The notes under the pieces: model-generated
What the model was told of the DNA's origin: nothing
The model's input: the letters and a program-made list of their open reading frames with translations, nothing else
Database searches by the model: none
Part shown: in pieces, positions 43,801 to 57,634 of the stretch
Position numbering within the stretch: position 1 is the first letter of the stretch
Layout of the letters: each line of letters begins with the position of its first letter
Source of the DNA: Cenococcum geophilum 1.58
Taxonomy: Eukaryota > Ascomycota > Dothideomycetes > Gloniales > Gloniaceae
NCBI GenBank assembly: GCA_001692895.1
Contig: KV748209.1
Span: forward strand, 1,240,001-1,304,000
Reading direction: 5' to 3'
DNA: 64,000 bases
Made by a program: the position numbers and the translations under genes

Positions 43801-46252
43801 TTATAAAGATTTAGCTTTATAAATATCTTTACATAGCTAAGCCTATTAAAGAGTTCGCCGACCAGTGGTAGGGGGTACCAATTTTTAATCGTGATCTTGT
43901 TTAGGCGTCTGTAGTTAGCGTATAGCCATATTATACCGTCTACTTTCGGCACGAAGAGGATGGGCGCTCTAGTAGGCGACTTACTAGGCCTAATCCAGCC
44001 CTTTTTAAGAGCACTATTTAGGTACTCTTGTAAAATCTATAACTCTTTCTATAAGAGGTTATAGAGGGGCATTTACGGTGGCGTCTTGCCTTCTTCTAAG
44101 TTAATCGCATAGTTATACTTAGAGTTCTACGGTAGTATACTTGCTAGCTTAATAGAGAAGATATTAATTTCCTTTTTATATATATCTAGTAGGCTAGGGG
44201 CTATAGAGGTCGAAGCGACTATTATATAGTAGTGTGCTTCCAGGAGCTAGTAAAGAGAAGAGTGCAGTTAACATGCGTTTTATAGGTATACTCGCACTAA
44301 GAGTATATATAGCTCTACTGCAGTATACTTAATAGTTTTAGGGTTTTAATTACCTCCCCCTTATATATAGGTAATCTGCGCTGGCACCAGAGGGTCTCCA
44401 TAGGTACTCGCTGCTAGTAACGGCAGGTCCTCTACTGTATTTATAACTAGTGTTTTTATGTCTAGAGGGTCTACATGGGTACTTACTGCCAATAATAACA
44501 GGTCCTTTATTATGTTTACAACCGGCGTAAAAAAGAAATCTTCTGGCTATAGTAAATAGACTATTTTACCAGCCTTACTATTTGCTAAAAAAGCGTTAAG
44601 GGTAACTATCTAGAGGCGTTTAGGGTTTAAAGTACCCTAGATAAACTGTCTAGAATGGAAGCTAATTAATAGATCTACTTCCGCGAGCTAATCCTATCTA
44701 AAAACTATATTATAACTATTAAATAAGCCACCCTAAAAGGTCTGCGGGCTAATAGTACAAGAGGTACCCTAGAAGTCGCTAGTATTAACCGTTAGATTAT
44801 AAACATCCTAGATTGTTATCTAGTTGCTATTAAGGAAACATATAATAGGTTTACGTAAACGTAACGCGTAGCGTATAGGTAGGTTAAACCTATAGACAAT
44901 ATTTTAATTAATAAGGTTAATTTAGTACCCATTATTATATAAAGCACGTAGGCGGACTTTGCCCTAGAGCGTATCTATTACAATATATACCATAATACGT
45001 TTCTTCTATCCCTCTATATTAGGCCCTAGTTATAGTTAAGAGAGATATACTACTAGGGCTTCGGGTTTTCTAAAGCCTAAGCTGACTTCTCTTTATTAGC
45101 CTGCTTCTAGTATTCCTTATAGTGGCCGCCTACGGTCCTTTAACTCGCCTACGTAGCACTAGCGTCTGGGGGGTCCCCTAAGCCATCCAGCTTTTAGGTA
45201 GTCTCCCTAGAAGTTTACTTAAAAAAGCGTCGCCCTTTTTAGGTTCTATTCCCTAAGCCTAACTCTATAAAGCCTATACTGCGACCGCGCTTTATACGCG
45301 ATAATTTGCCGCTACTACTTACGCGATCTTCTGCGAGCTTTATAGTATTAAGTAATTACTCTATACGGCGGATTTTGTTAAAGAGGTCTTTAGCGGTTCT
45401 TACCTATTAGGCGAAGTTCTGGCGGAAGAGCTCTGCTTATAGGTGGGCTGGAAGATATAAGAACTAAAAGTCTACCTATTGTTTAGGATTAATAAAAGGG
45501 GTATATAAGAAGAGGTCCTCTAAGCTATATATATGGGCTAAAAAGATGTCAAACCTCTAATTCTCCTTTATAATAGCTGTATAGTATATTATAGCGTTAT
45601 TAAAGCGTCTTACTATGGGGTTCCTAATCTAGTCTTAGACTATAGTTTTAAATTCGTCCTATAGTAAAGGACCTTTATTCTTAGTACCTAACCAACAATA
45701 AACTAGTTAGGTAATTATCTTCTCTTTTATAAGACCTTTAATAGCCTAGCGTATACGTCGCTTATAGTTATAGTCAGCGTTATTAACCTTAAATTGGTTT
45801 TTAACTGCAGTAATCCACCGGTTAAAATGTTGTTAAGTAATACCGCTAATATTAGGTGGTAACTTCTTAACTAGGGCGTTGAGATTTAATCGGCGTATAC
45901 GTTCGCTATATAACTTATACTCTTCACTAAAGAGGCGACGGGAGGGCTTTATTAAATCAATAATGCTCCGTAAGTTAGCTATTTTCTTAGCCAGCTTATC
46001 TAGCTCCTTTATATCAGCGGTATTAGGTAAGACGCTAGTAACCTTACTAAGCTCCTATTAAGCCTAGGTATATAAGTTAAACTAGTCTTTAGCGTTTATA
46101 GATATCTAATTATTTTAAGATTTAGAAAATGGCTTAGATGCTATTAGTATACTTCTAGCGGTTTCGTCTATACTAAATCCTAAGGCGTTTTATAGTCGCA
46201 TCGCCAGCGTATTACCGTCGGGTGTAGGCGTCGGTTTTCTTTTCGGAGGCAT
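40880..46252 (-). pseudogene. E3 gag-pol, RIP-broken, with surviving RT fragment
   Basis: Gag starts MPPKRKPTPTPDGN at 46252 and runs to about 45060. Protease is near 44900-44350. RT is near 43960-43360: an open frame at 43761-43952 shows PKVDGIIWLYANYRRLNKIT and NWYPLPLVGELFNRLS, and the active site is Y-L-D-N at 43611-43625 (Asp lost). RNase H is near 43300-42800. Integrase at about 42400-41400 includes ILNYTLLQQ and INSQTERQNQEL-like motifs. A chromodomain at about 41040-40890 reads VIIAYQDYTRKLQYLIKWLG with stops read as Gln. Integrase and RT order is that of Ty3/gypsy. Confidence 0.9.
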
Positions 46253-46304
46253 TGTAGAAAAATTAAACCAGCTATCCTCCTAAGGGGATTGGTAAGAATT
46301 TGAA

Positions 46305-46529
46305 TATAAGGTAAGGATATAGATAGGGAGTCCAATAATAGAATAATGGGTATATTATATAGACAGAGACGAATCCTTAAGGGAAAAGGAGGAGTCTATG
46401 TGTGAGGTAGGAAGGGTTTTCCCTAGGTATGTGTAGATCACGTGCCTTACGGGCGAGTCACCCCTGGGTTGCCCCAGGGTCGCCTGTACCTTACGGCTAT
46501 ATAACTATTTACTTAGGTTTCACCTAATA
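46305..46529 (-). repeat. 5' LTR of E3
   Basis: 225 bp, the less mutated of the pair (CACCCCTGGGTTGCCCCAGGG retains CpA/TpG). Followed on the right by the TACAA target duplication and E4 sequence. Confidence 0.92.
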
Positions 46530-46534
46530 TACAA

Positions 46535-49500
46535 ACCCTTAAAATAGGATAAGCAAAGACTAGAACCCCTAAAGAATTTACCTAGAATTATCTAATACCC
46601 CTACTACTATACTAAGAAATACAGTAGCTAGTAAAGCAGCTGTAGGACCTTTAAATACCTTAGATAATAAAACAGTTAATGTTTTAAACCCCTAGGCAGA
46701 GCTAGTAGCACCTAATACTAAAATTAAACAACTATAAGAGCTGCTTAACGCTAGAGATACCCCTACTTCCGTATTTAGTAACGAATTATTAAATACCTAG
46801 AGACTTGCTATAGTCCTTAAAGCCCTATCTTAGCGCCTTAGCGGACCCACTAAGCCCTATATAGTACTATTATAGTCCGCAAAGATCGCGGACCCCCTAT
46901 TACTTATAGATAGAATAAACTCTATATTTAATAACTGGAAGCTCTAACTACAGGATAAGCTTAAAGTTAATGCCAACCACTTCCCTACCCTTTAGGCCCG
47001 AATGGCCTATATCTTTAGCCGTACTAATAGGGACGCTTAAATATACCTACGCCTGTAATATACCAAGGACTTAATAAACTTTTTTACCTTTAAAGAAGAA
47101 ATAATTAACTACTTATCTTCTATTTATAAGGACCCCTTTAAGGTATAAAACGTTTGCTTTAATTATAAAGGCCTAAACGTAAAAATAACAGAGACCTTTT
47201 TAGCCTTTTAAACCTACTTCTTATACTTAATAGGCTAGGCCTAAATTCCCTAAGAAGATCTAATACTAGACCTAATTAACAAGCTTACCCTAGACCTATA
47301 GTAGGCTGTATTACTAATTTTTACTACTATATAGACGCTAAAGGAACTTACGGATTAGTGTTTAGCTATTAACTAAGGCCTTTGTTAAAGTAAGGCATGC
47401 GCTAAATAGTCTAAAGCTAGAAACCCTCTAAATTAAACTATAAGCAATATAAGAATAGCCTATAGTGCCTTAGTATAATTAGTAACTCTTATAGCACTAA
47501 TTATATAGTCTACCACTAATTTAGCAGCTAGCTATACAGCTAGTCCTATTATAGGTTTAGCGAATACTCGGCCTATATATAGCAGCCCCTATATATAGGC
47601 CCTTAGCAATTAAGGCGCCTGCTTTTTTTATAGCTAAAAGGGCTATATTATAAAAAAACTACCTAATAAATATTAAAGGAGATAAGGTTCTATTAATCTA
47701 GAAAAATAATATAAAGTTAAAAAAAGAAGAACCTTAGAGAAAGACTCCCTTATAGGGTTAAAGGGATTAATATATTATATATTAATCTAGGTTAGCTAAT
47801 TAGCGGAAAAAGCTACACTGTCCCTTATACTTTATTCCATAATAAATATTAAGTTTTAATCTCTACTTTAGCTAACTCTAAAGTAAATACCTTTACCTTA
47901 ATAGATATCTAGTACGCTATAAAGCTGGCTAATTTTCTAAATATACCCCTTAAAGAACTACCTAAACTAATTCCTATTTATGGGTATAATGGATAAATAG
48001 GCCTTCCTATTACAACTATTTTACGGATTTACCTTTATGTTAACGGATAAAGATAGTATAATATCCCCTTTTATATTACGGACCTAGGAAGCTATAATAT
48101 AGTCTAAAGGAAAAAATAGTTAGCCTATTTAGGCTTATAACTTAATATATAGAGTAGACGGCTTATCTAGCCTAAAACTCTACCCCGAACCCCTTCCTTT
48201 ATAAAAGAAATTAGCATTATAATAGAAAACCTTATACGGCCCTAGATTAATACTATTTACTAGGCTAATACTATACGTAGGGACTAGGCCTTTAAGAAAG
48301 ATATATAGCTTAACCCGCAATAGATCTATATACTATACCACCCCTAAACTACCTATATTACGCTACCTATATTAAAAACCTAGGAAATTAGTAGTAACCT
48401 AAAACAGCTCCCTATAGAGGGCTTGAGCCCTATATAGCTATAAAAAATAGTAAGGAGCGTTAGACGTTATACTAAACTAATAAATTAGAGGGATAACTTA
48501 TAGAAGATAGAATAGGAGCTAAGAACGATTATAAACCCTAAACCGTAAAATACGGTTTAGTAAATAGCTATAAGGAAACCTACAGACCTCCTACTAGTTA
48601 ATATCTGCTATATTAGCGCTGTAGGATTTTAATAGAACCCGTTTTAGCCTAATACTATTACATTTATAACTAGCTTATACGAAATTAACCAAATACTTAA
48701 GAAAAAGAAAAGTAAACTTAGTAAATAGGAAGGCGAGCTTATTGATAAAGAGCTAGCAGAACAAAAACTACCCTATTAATACTAGAAGTTTAAGGATATA
48801 TTCTTTAAGGTAGCGTCTAATAAACTTCTACTCTACTAACCATATAACTATAAGATTAAGATTAAGCCAGATAAAGAAAATACCCTTAGCTTTAGCCTCC
48901 TTTACTAGTAGTCTACTACTAAATTATAGGCTATAAAGTAGTATTTTATTAACAACCTAAATAAGGGCTTTATTAAGCCTAGCTAAGCCCCTTTTAACTT
49001 GCCTATTTTCTTTACTAAAAAGCTAAATAGAGAACTCCGTTTCTATATTAATTACTATAAGCTAAATAATATAACCCGTAAGGACCGCTATTTACTACCC
49101 CTATTTAATAAGACATTAGCCTAAATAAGTAGAGCTAAGGTCTTTATAAAGCTTAATATCCGCTAGGCCTTTTACTAAATTAGAATAAACCCTATTTTTA
49201 AAAACTTTACTATATTTTAGACGTATTATAGAACGTATAAATATAAGGTATTACCTTTTAAGCTAACTAACGGACCGGCTACGTACTAGCGGTATATAAA
49301 TAATATACTTTTTAACTACCTTAATAACTTCTATATGGCCTATTTAGATAATATTATAATCTACTTTAAGAATAAGCTAGAATATAAGGAGTATATCTAT
49401 AAAGTCCTCTAATAGCTCTATAAGGCTAGTCTTTAGGCCAATATTAAGAAGTTAGAGTTTAGTATTAAACGTATAAAGTACCTAGGGTTTATTATTAGTA

Positions 49501-50020
49501 TAAATAAAATTAAGACCAACCTAACGAAAACGGCCGTAATTACCTAGGGGGGTATAATTATTCCTAGGTTTCTATAACTTTTACTAACGCTTTATTAAAA
49601 CCTATAGTAAGATTGCTAGGCCTCTTAACCGCCTTATCTAAAAAAAAACTAGCCCTTTTTCTTTAATAACGTATATAGGTAGGTTTTTAATAAGCTTAAG
49701 AAATAACTAGTCTCCACTCCCTTACTTACCTACTTTAACCTAAAACGGCCCTTAATGCTAGAAACTAATACCTTAGATAGTGTTATAGCTAGCGTTTATT
49801 CCCAGAATTAAACGGATAGAGAATAGTACACTGTTACTTACTATTTAAAGACTATAGTAGATACTAAGCTAAACTACCTAGTTTATAATAAAGAAATACT
49901 AGCTATTATCTCTAGCTTTTAGCACTAGTAAGTATAATTAAAAGGGACCCTAAAGCCTATTTAGGTAGTTTCCAATTATAAGGCCTTAAATTATTTTATA
50001 ATAATAAAGGCCTTTATAGT
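46535..50020 (+). pseudogene. E4 gag, protease, RT and start of RNase H, RIP-broken
   Basis: Gag at about 46600-47640 (ELLNARDTPTSVFSNELLNT, ARMAYIFSRTNRDA, LDLINKLTLDL, stops read through). Protease is near 47860-48170, RT near 48880-49520 with Y-L-D-N at 49341-49352, and RNase H near 49690-50020. From 47640 it is collinear with E1 from position 1. It is somewhat more decayed than E1, with extra small indels, for example a deletion relative to E1 around 49535 and a short insert near 48410-48430. Continues at 58061 beyond E5. Confidence 0.87.
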
Positions 50021-50025
50021 ATAGT

Positions 50026-50446
50026 TGTAACGGAGCCTTGTAGTAGAAACTACGGTGGACTCGTTAATGGGCTAGGTATGTAGGTATTGCAAGTAAGTCA
50101 ACAACGTAATAACAACTGGTGGAGTGGTTGCCTAACAGATTAACTCTAATTATATTCTAAGAATTACTATAAGGAAGGAACTATCTAGGTAGGGATTAAG
50201 GGTCCTTAAATACACAACCGTACTCCTATAAAAGTCGTTACTCTATCTACTCTATCTGCTCTATTCGCTCTATTATAGATCTTATAGATTATATAGATTA
50301 CATAGATTATATTATATAACTCTACTTACCATTCCTCATTATATGGTTCTACGGGTTCTATTCTAGACCGTATTTATATTAACTAACTAGCTTCTTCTAA
50401 CTCTTCTCCAAGTAGTTATAATATTGTACTTAAAGCGTCCGTAACA
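50026..50446 (-). repeat. 3' LTR of E5
   Basis: 421 bp. Minus strand begins TGTTACGGACGC and ends GGCTCCGTTACA, with matching TGT...ACA ends. Differences from 57635-58055 are nearly all transitions. Just inside it, minus-strand TAAAGAGGAGGGAGATGG (50447-50464) is the polypurine tract. Confidence 0.95.
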
Positions 50447-50699
50447 CCATCTCCCTCCTCTTTATCTTCGTCCTTAAAGATACCTAGTATCTCTAAGTTG
50501 TTTACTAGAGGTATAATATCCATCTAATTAATTTAGTTAATATTGTTACTTATAATGCCTAAAGTCTCTTCTTTTTCCTTAACTCTTTGTTATACGCGTA
50601 TAGTCTCTTCTATACTGTCGCTTAGTGAAGTAATGCTATCTCCGTGTTCTTATTATGCGAAAAAGAGGTTAGTTTATATTGCGTTAGCAAGTCCTTTGT

Positions 50700-51290
50700 C
50701 TTAGCAACCCTCTTTTTACTTAGAATATACTAAAGCAAACGTTTAGTTGTCTTGCGATATCCGCTTAATTTCTAACGCTAAATATACGCGTCCTATAACT
50801 CTTAATAGTCTCTAAGTTCTCTAAGTAATTTATTATAGGGTCTCGTGTTTAATTTACTACTACGAAGCTTAATAATAAGTTATCCGTTATTTTAGTAGAA
50901 CTTCGTTATTTATATAACGCTAAAAAGGAGGCTACTAATGCTTAACAACGGGCCCTTAATTCTCGTCTTGCTGCGTTTACTTAACTAATTTATCTTAAGA
51001 AAGTTCGCGAGAAAGTCCGTTTTAAGGAGTGGAAGCTTATAGAATAAGGTCTATAGGAACTTAGTAATAAAAAAACGGGTTCTTTTCTAATAGAGAAGGA
51101 AACAACTCTAAGTAACTTGGCAGTTGCTCTTCCTAGGTCCCCCTTAGGTAACTCGTTCTTTAATAATTCCTCTTTATTAATATTACCTAACCTTTTCTCT
51201 TTTAATACTCCTATACCTTTCCTATAGCGTTTTTCAAATTCTCTAGTAGTTCCTAGGTAGTCTCGTTATAGCCTATCCACTTTACTTTAT
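50700..51290 (+). pseudogene. Antisense coding remnant between E5 pol and 3' LTR
   Basis: Opposite to E5 pol, one plus-strand frame is continuous for roughly 180-200 codons with stops only at plausible Gln codons. Clear stretches include LSVILVELRYLYNAKKEATN (about 50880-50940), LIYLKKVREKVRFKEWKLIE (about 50986-51045) and KKTGSFLIEKETTL. Amino-acid composition is that of a real protein with a charged helical region, which resembles the C-terminal tail of some fungal DDE transposases, but I cannot name it. It could be an additional ORF of this element family or a captured gene. Start and end are uncertain. Confidence 0.45.
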
Positions 51291-54200
51291 ACTATATTTT
51301 ATCGTCTATATTCTCGTAATTAACGATTCTTAAAACTTACTATTTGTCTTCTTCTTATCCTCTATACGTGTCCGCCTTATAAACCGGTGGCTTAATATTT
51401 CCGTATACTGGCTCTAGTATTGCGATATACTATATAGGGTAGATCTTTATCCTAGCTAGTAGGTTTAACTTAAATATAACCAGTAAAATTTTCTATATAA
51501 TTTTAAAAGGTCTTAGTCTAACGTGGTCTAACTTTTTACTTAATCGTTAACTCTTGAAATTTTTGTGTAGTAGCTATACTTTATCTCCCTCCTTAAGATC
51601 TGGTCCCTTAGATCTCTTAGCATTATAGTACTTTTTTATTTTTTACTATACTACCTTAGCTGTTTCTATAAGGTCTATATAAAGATTTATTAAACTCTTT
51701 ATTCTTTGCTTAGCTGTGCTATTTGTCTTCTTTGCTTAATATAGTAATAGTAAGGTTCTTAGCTCGTATCCATAATTCGCCTTAAATAGTGACGTCCCTA
51801 TTCCTTCTTATAGTGTTATATTGTATATAAACTGTGTAACTAGTAATAGTAATACCTAATTATTCTATGTATAATTAATATAATACCTTAGATACTGTTC
51901 TAGTATCTAATTTAATCTTTCCGTTTAACCGTCTGTCTATAGATAATATACGGTAGAAGTTACTGCTTAAACTCTTTACTCTATTAAGAACACTTCCTAG
52001 AATACTGTTATAAATCTTAGATCTCTATCTAATATAATTTTACTTAGTACTCTATATCTTACAAATACTTCTTTAATATAAATTCTAGCGACATCTTCTA
52101 CTAATATTTCCTCTGTGCATGCTATAAAGTATCCCTACTTTATAAGCTTATCTATTATTACTAAGATCGCGTTATAATTTTGTCCGGTAATAGGGTCTCT
52201 TAACTTTAGTAACTTAATAATAAAGTCCCATAATATAACCTCCTATGGTCTTTTTAGTATTTTAATAGGTTATAGCTCTCTATATAGCTTATGCCTTATT
52301 AGTTTATTTCTTTAGCAATTTAGATATTCTTTTATAACTTATCTGGCTAATCCCCAGATTCTATTAATAATATACTCCTCTTAAAGTTTTAATACTAAGC
52401 TTATAGCTCCGTTATGTCCTTAAGTTGGTCCTTTATAAAATGACTTAATAAACTCTTTTACGATAGATCTCGGCACGTATATTACTTTTTAATTTTTATA
52501 CTGCTCTAAGTCTAGATCCTCTACCTATATATCTTAGATCTTTTATATCTAATTACTCTTTAGTAATTTGTGGATCTTCTCTTCTTATATTGCTGTGATT
52601 TTTTAGATAATTATATCTAATTAATCCGTCTATATCCTTTCGCAATAAAGCCCCTAATGGCTTTTCATCGTTTTATAGTTTAGCTTTTCTGCTTAGAGTA
52701 TCTGCTCGTGTATTCTCTGTACCTTTAGTATATTAAATCTTAAAATGGTATTCTGCAAGCATCTCTACCTATCTAACTTATCTATAATTAAGTTCTTTTA
52801 TTATTAGGAACCCCGTTAGGTTCTTATAATCCGTTTTAACTATAAATGGTTTTTTTATACCTTATAAGAACGATCTTTATTCCCTTAATGCTATAACTAT
52901 ACCTAATAACTCCTTGTTATAGATATTATAGTTTAGTTCTAGTGGTATTATCTTTTAACTATAGTATACTACTAGGTGCTATCTATCTTAATATCTCTAT
53001 AGAAAGTATACTTCTAGTGCATAGTCTAATATATTTATTTCAACTACTATCTCTAACTATGGTTAATAGATTTTAAGAACTGGTTCCTAGGTAAATAACT
53101 ATTTAATCTTCTTAAACAGTTCTTTTTATTCCTTTCCCTATACCCATAGTTCTTCTTTCTTTATTAATTTTATAAGTGGCTTAATATTCTTTAACTATTA
53201 AGCTATAAACCTTCTACAGTAATTGCAGAACCCTAGGAATAACCTTAACTGTGTTACATTCTCTAGTTCTTACTAATTTACTATAGCCTCGATCTTCTTT
53301 AAATCTATACTAAGTTGGCCTAGTTTAATAATAAATCTAACAAAATCGGTCTTCTTAGTAAAGAACTTGCATTTCTTAATCGCTACTAGCATCTGTTCTT
53401 CTTATAGTTTCTTTAAAACCTATTTAACATGTTCTTTATATTCTTCCTTACTTATTAAGTAGATAATAATGTTGTTAAGGTATACCATAACAAATTTATC
53501 TAAATGTTCTCTTAATATATTGTTAATGCGCTTCTAAAACGTTGCTAGTACGTTTATAAGCCCGAATTGTATAACTAGTAGTTTGTATAGTCCTTCCTTT
53601 AACCTAAAAGCTACTTTCTATTTGTTGCCTTCCTTAATTCTAATCTAATAGTACGCCTATCTTAGATCTATCTTTATAAAGATTTGCGTATTACCGATCC
53701 TATCTTAAATTTCACTAATTAAGGGTAAAGGATACCTATCCTTTCTAGTAATGCTGTTTAACTATCTATAGTTAATGTATAGTCTAAGTTTTCCATTCTT
53801 CTTTGGTACGAATAGTACTGGATATCCTATTAATAACTATAATGGTCTAATATATCCCTTTTAAAGATTTTCCTGGACAAACTTCTTAAGTGCTTATAAC
53901 TCTTTTTCTGTTAACTTATAAGTTGGGTAAAACCTTAGACTTATTTCTAGTTCTAGCTCTATCTTATAGTTCTATACTATATAATCTAACAGCTTTTTAC
54001 TTTCTAGTGACCACAGCTTCTTACCGTATTTGTGGTATCTTTTTAGTATATAACTTAATCCTTAATTAGTCTCCTTGTATATCGCTCTAACTTAGTACTA
54101 TACCAACTTAGTTTATTATCGCATCTTATATCGTTATATATCTTTAATATCAACCTAACCTATAACCTAATTAATCTTTAGATTATATTCCTGTAACTAA

Positions 54201-57200
54201 GGCATTCCTAATACTGCCTTATTATTCCCTAATGGTAATATGTTAAAAGACATTCCGATTTATCTTCCTTTAATAGTTATCTAAATTGGTTCTATTTTAA
54301 GATTGATAATGCCTCCTCTATAGGCTATTAGATCTCCTAAAATTGTTACTAGTAGGTAAGGATATTCCTTCTGCCTGTGTGGTAACCCTATTCTTTTAAC
54401 TGCTGTTAGTAAGATATGGTTCCTTATTGCTCCACTATCTACTAATGCTTTAAACTATTAATCTTGCTATTTAATTCCTAGGTTTAGGTATTGTCCTTAA
54501 ATTCCTTTAAGGGTTTAAGGCTCTACTACTGGCTCCCTTTAGTCCCGTAGGCCTCTACTTTTCCCAACTATTAGCTGCTTAATCCTATTATACTTAGCTT
54601 ACTCTTTAGCCAATATCTAATTCGCTTTTTATCTTCGATATGCCATAGATAGGTATTCTCTAAATATTCCCACTATTATTGTCCATCTAAGCATTCTTCT
54701 ATAAGGAATCTTCCTAGTTAAAATATTAAATCTCCTTCTTCTTAGACTTCTGCTGGATGCTAGCCGTATATATACTTAGCATTTCTATACTATTATTCGT
54801 CTATTATCTAGTATATCCTTATAGGGTACTTCTAATTTTTTTCTTTTAGATTCTTGTGTATTTCGTATATATTATCTATATATGCAATCCATAATAGCGT
54901 ATAGTATACTAGGTACTTTAGGTTAACTCTTAGCTTATCTTCGTCCTTAAGTTCAAACCTTTATCGTGCTAATCTAAATATTATAACTTTATTCGTAGGT
55001 ATTAAGACACGTTTCTCGCTTCTCTAGTCCTTTAATTATTCCTCTAGATCCTTTAATATTATAATTAATGCTCCCTTAATATAATTTATCGCCTTTTCTA
55101 TAATTAGGTAGTCTTAGATAACTTTTTCGTCTAACTATATATAGAAATCTTCTTACTTATCGTTGCGTCGCTGTCTATACCACTTTTAGTACAGCTGCTA
55201 GAGTGTATATAGCTTGTTTGTAAGGAAGTATCTTCTTATTACTGCGTTATAATAGCCCTTTATATATTATTCTTCGAACCTAGTAGAAATCCCTAGATCC
55301 TCTTCTTATTCCAGTTTAGTAAGCTATTTAGCTCTTGGCGTACCTATTCTTGGCCTATTAGTAATTCTTTATATAGGTACTCTATCCCTTATACGTCCTA
55401 ACGTGCTAGATCTCTTATCTAGTTTCTATTCTTACTATAAGGTAATTCTCGCTCTAAACTCCTTTATGGTTTCTTTCTTTTCGCGTCTTATAAGTAGATC
55501 CTTAAAGTTTTCTTACTTCTTAATCTTAATATTAAGCTCTTAATCTTTAGTTTAAACGTCTTATTTAACTAGTAAGTCCTCTAGGTCTATATATCTGTCT
55601 CCTAATTTAACTGCTGTTTATATTACAGATTCTTTAATCTATAAAGAAGCCCCTTACCTCTTGCTTATAGGTGTCCTAATTTATACTCCGAATTCTTAAT
55701 CCCTTAGATTCTTTAATCCTAAGCTTGCTTTTAACTTAAGCTTAGCCCTAGCCTTAGTCTAACTAGGCTTTACTAATGTCCTCATCTCGTCTTAAGAGTC
55801 CTAGATCTCACTTATCTTATCTTAAGAGTCTTATACTGTTAGGAACGCTTGTCCCGAGCTTATTTATATATTTTTAAACTAAGCCGCTGCTCTACTTTAT
55901 TGGTTGTTGTTTATTATAGGTCTCTAAGCATGCCTTATCTCATTTTAAGAATCTTAGTCGTCTTTTATCTTATCTTAAGAATCTTAAGCCTTTAGCCTTT
56001 TGCCTTTATTAAGTGGTAAGCTAGCACTAGCAGTCGTTTACTTACTTAATTATCTCTAGATATTACTCCTTCCGTCTTATAAAGTGATAGATGCCGTATC
56101 TAATAGTATTATAATGCGCGTTACTGAACCTTGCTCTATAGTGGTCTTAGTCTCTACTTCTATTACGTTATTAAGGTTTAAATACCCCTAGTTAGTTCTT
56201 TTACTATCCTTGTTGCTATTAATTAATAAGTACTCTAACTCTATTATTATTGTTACTAATCTTTGTTTATATATTGCTGTAATATCTTAATCTAGCTTAT
56301 AGAGTTAATCTTATTCTTTATCTAACTCTTTAGTTCCCTTAAGTCCTCTTAACTCTGGCTCTTATAGCTAATAGCTTACACCATACTTAGCGTCTTTATA
56401 AATTTGGTATGCGTTATTATAACAAAACGCGAAACTTTTAATTAAACATTCTTTTGTTCCTTATAGCGCACTATCGTTTCTCTATATATATGTGTTATAT
56501 ACTACTAGTCTAGTTCCCTTTACTGCGTAATAACTCTAACCACTTCTATAGTCTCTAGTAAAATAACCCTATTTTCCGTAATTTATATAAGCTCCATCTT
56601 TAAACCATTATTTTTGCTATAGAGTTTGCTTAAACATCTTCTGCTACTAAGATCCTTAGTTTAGCCTATACTCCTTAGTTCTATAATCACTTAATTCTTA
56701 ACCTTTAGGTTTTTATAGTTTTTTACTCCATTTCTTATAGGTTTCTTTAGTACTACTTAGGTCTATTAGCTCTGCGCCATACCATAGTTTCTAATTTAGC
56801 TTTAGTCGTTACGTGCTCTGCGTCTTATATAACTATAGAACTCTATTCTAGCCTCTCTTAGCCTATTCCCTTTAGAAGATCCTATTATTAATCTTAATTG
56901 CTTAGTCTATTAATTCCCTTAGGGTGTCCGCATCTTCTATTAGAATAATTACATCCTAGACTTTAGCCTTAAGTCCCTATTTATACTATGCTATAAGCGC
57001 CTTATTATTCCATTTAAGTTATATAGCTAGCGTCTAGAATTATGTTGTGTACTTAATCGCTAAGGTTTGTTATATTAAGTCCTAAAGCTTTCTTTCCGCT
57101 ATAGTTATTACTTCTAGGTCTTTAAATATTTATATAAGTCGTTCTGTAAATCCATTTTAGCTTAAAAACATAAACCGTACTTCTTAGTTTATTGTTATTA

Positions 57201-57600
57201 TTCTATTTGCTTATATCTCTATAAGGTAAGGCTTAAACTACTTAAGTGCTCTCCCTAATAAGAACAATCCCGCATATGCTACTTAATCTATAGTTATTAC
57301 TAGCTTTGCTCCTTCTTACGCAACCTTAAAGTATATTTACGTAAGAAATCCTTTAAGCTTTAATCTTTCTTCTAAGAATCTTTTAATCGATAGTAACTTA
57401 ACCTTTACTGCTCCTATCCTATTAATCCTATTTTTAAATGCCGCATTATCTCCTATTAATTAATTAACTATTGCTTATAACTATCCTACTATTATAGGCT
57501 GTTATAAGTTAGTATCTGCTATACTGGTGTCGTTACCTAATCCTAACGTAGTTGCCGCTATTAATGGCGTTGTGGTGGCTGCTTTTGGTGGTATATTGTT
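51230..57600 (-). pseudogene. E5 gag-pol with chromodomain, RIP-broken
   Basis: Gag at about 57500-56000 (LIGDNAAFKNRINRIGAVKV and later KALI.QYK.GLKAKV patterns). Protease is near 54460-54230 with an intact ALVDSGA, the D-S-G codons at 54431-54439. RT is near 54050-53300, active site Y-L-N-N at 53467-53483 (both Asp lost). RNase H is near 53100-52700 and integrase near 52600-51600. A chromodomain at about 51360-51230 ends WIGYNETT.EPLENLE-like. The full complement of an autonomous chromovirus is present in order, but stops are dense. Confidence 0.9.
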
Positions 57601-57634
57601 TAACTTATTAAAACTGTAACTATGGTAGTAATTG

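Larger units (their letters stand above)
38602..46529 (-). mobile_element. E3: Ty3/gypsy element with hAT-like insert
   Basis: LTRs of 225 bp at 38602-38826 and 46305-46529, with 5-bp target duplications TATAA/TACAA. The interior on the minus strand is gag (start Met at 46252), protease, RT, RNase H, integrase, chromodomain, and then an unusually long 3' noncoding region (38845-40880) containing the hAT-like element. It is inserted in the leader of E4. Confidence 0.92.

Noticed and set aside
45879-46061. Plus-strand 60-codon open frame
   Set aside because: Antisense of E3 gag, with no motif of its own.
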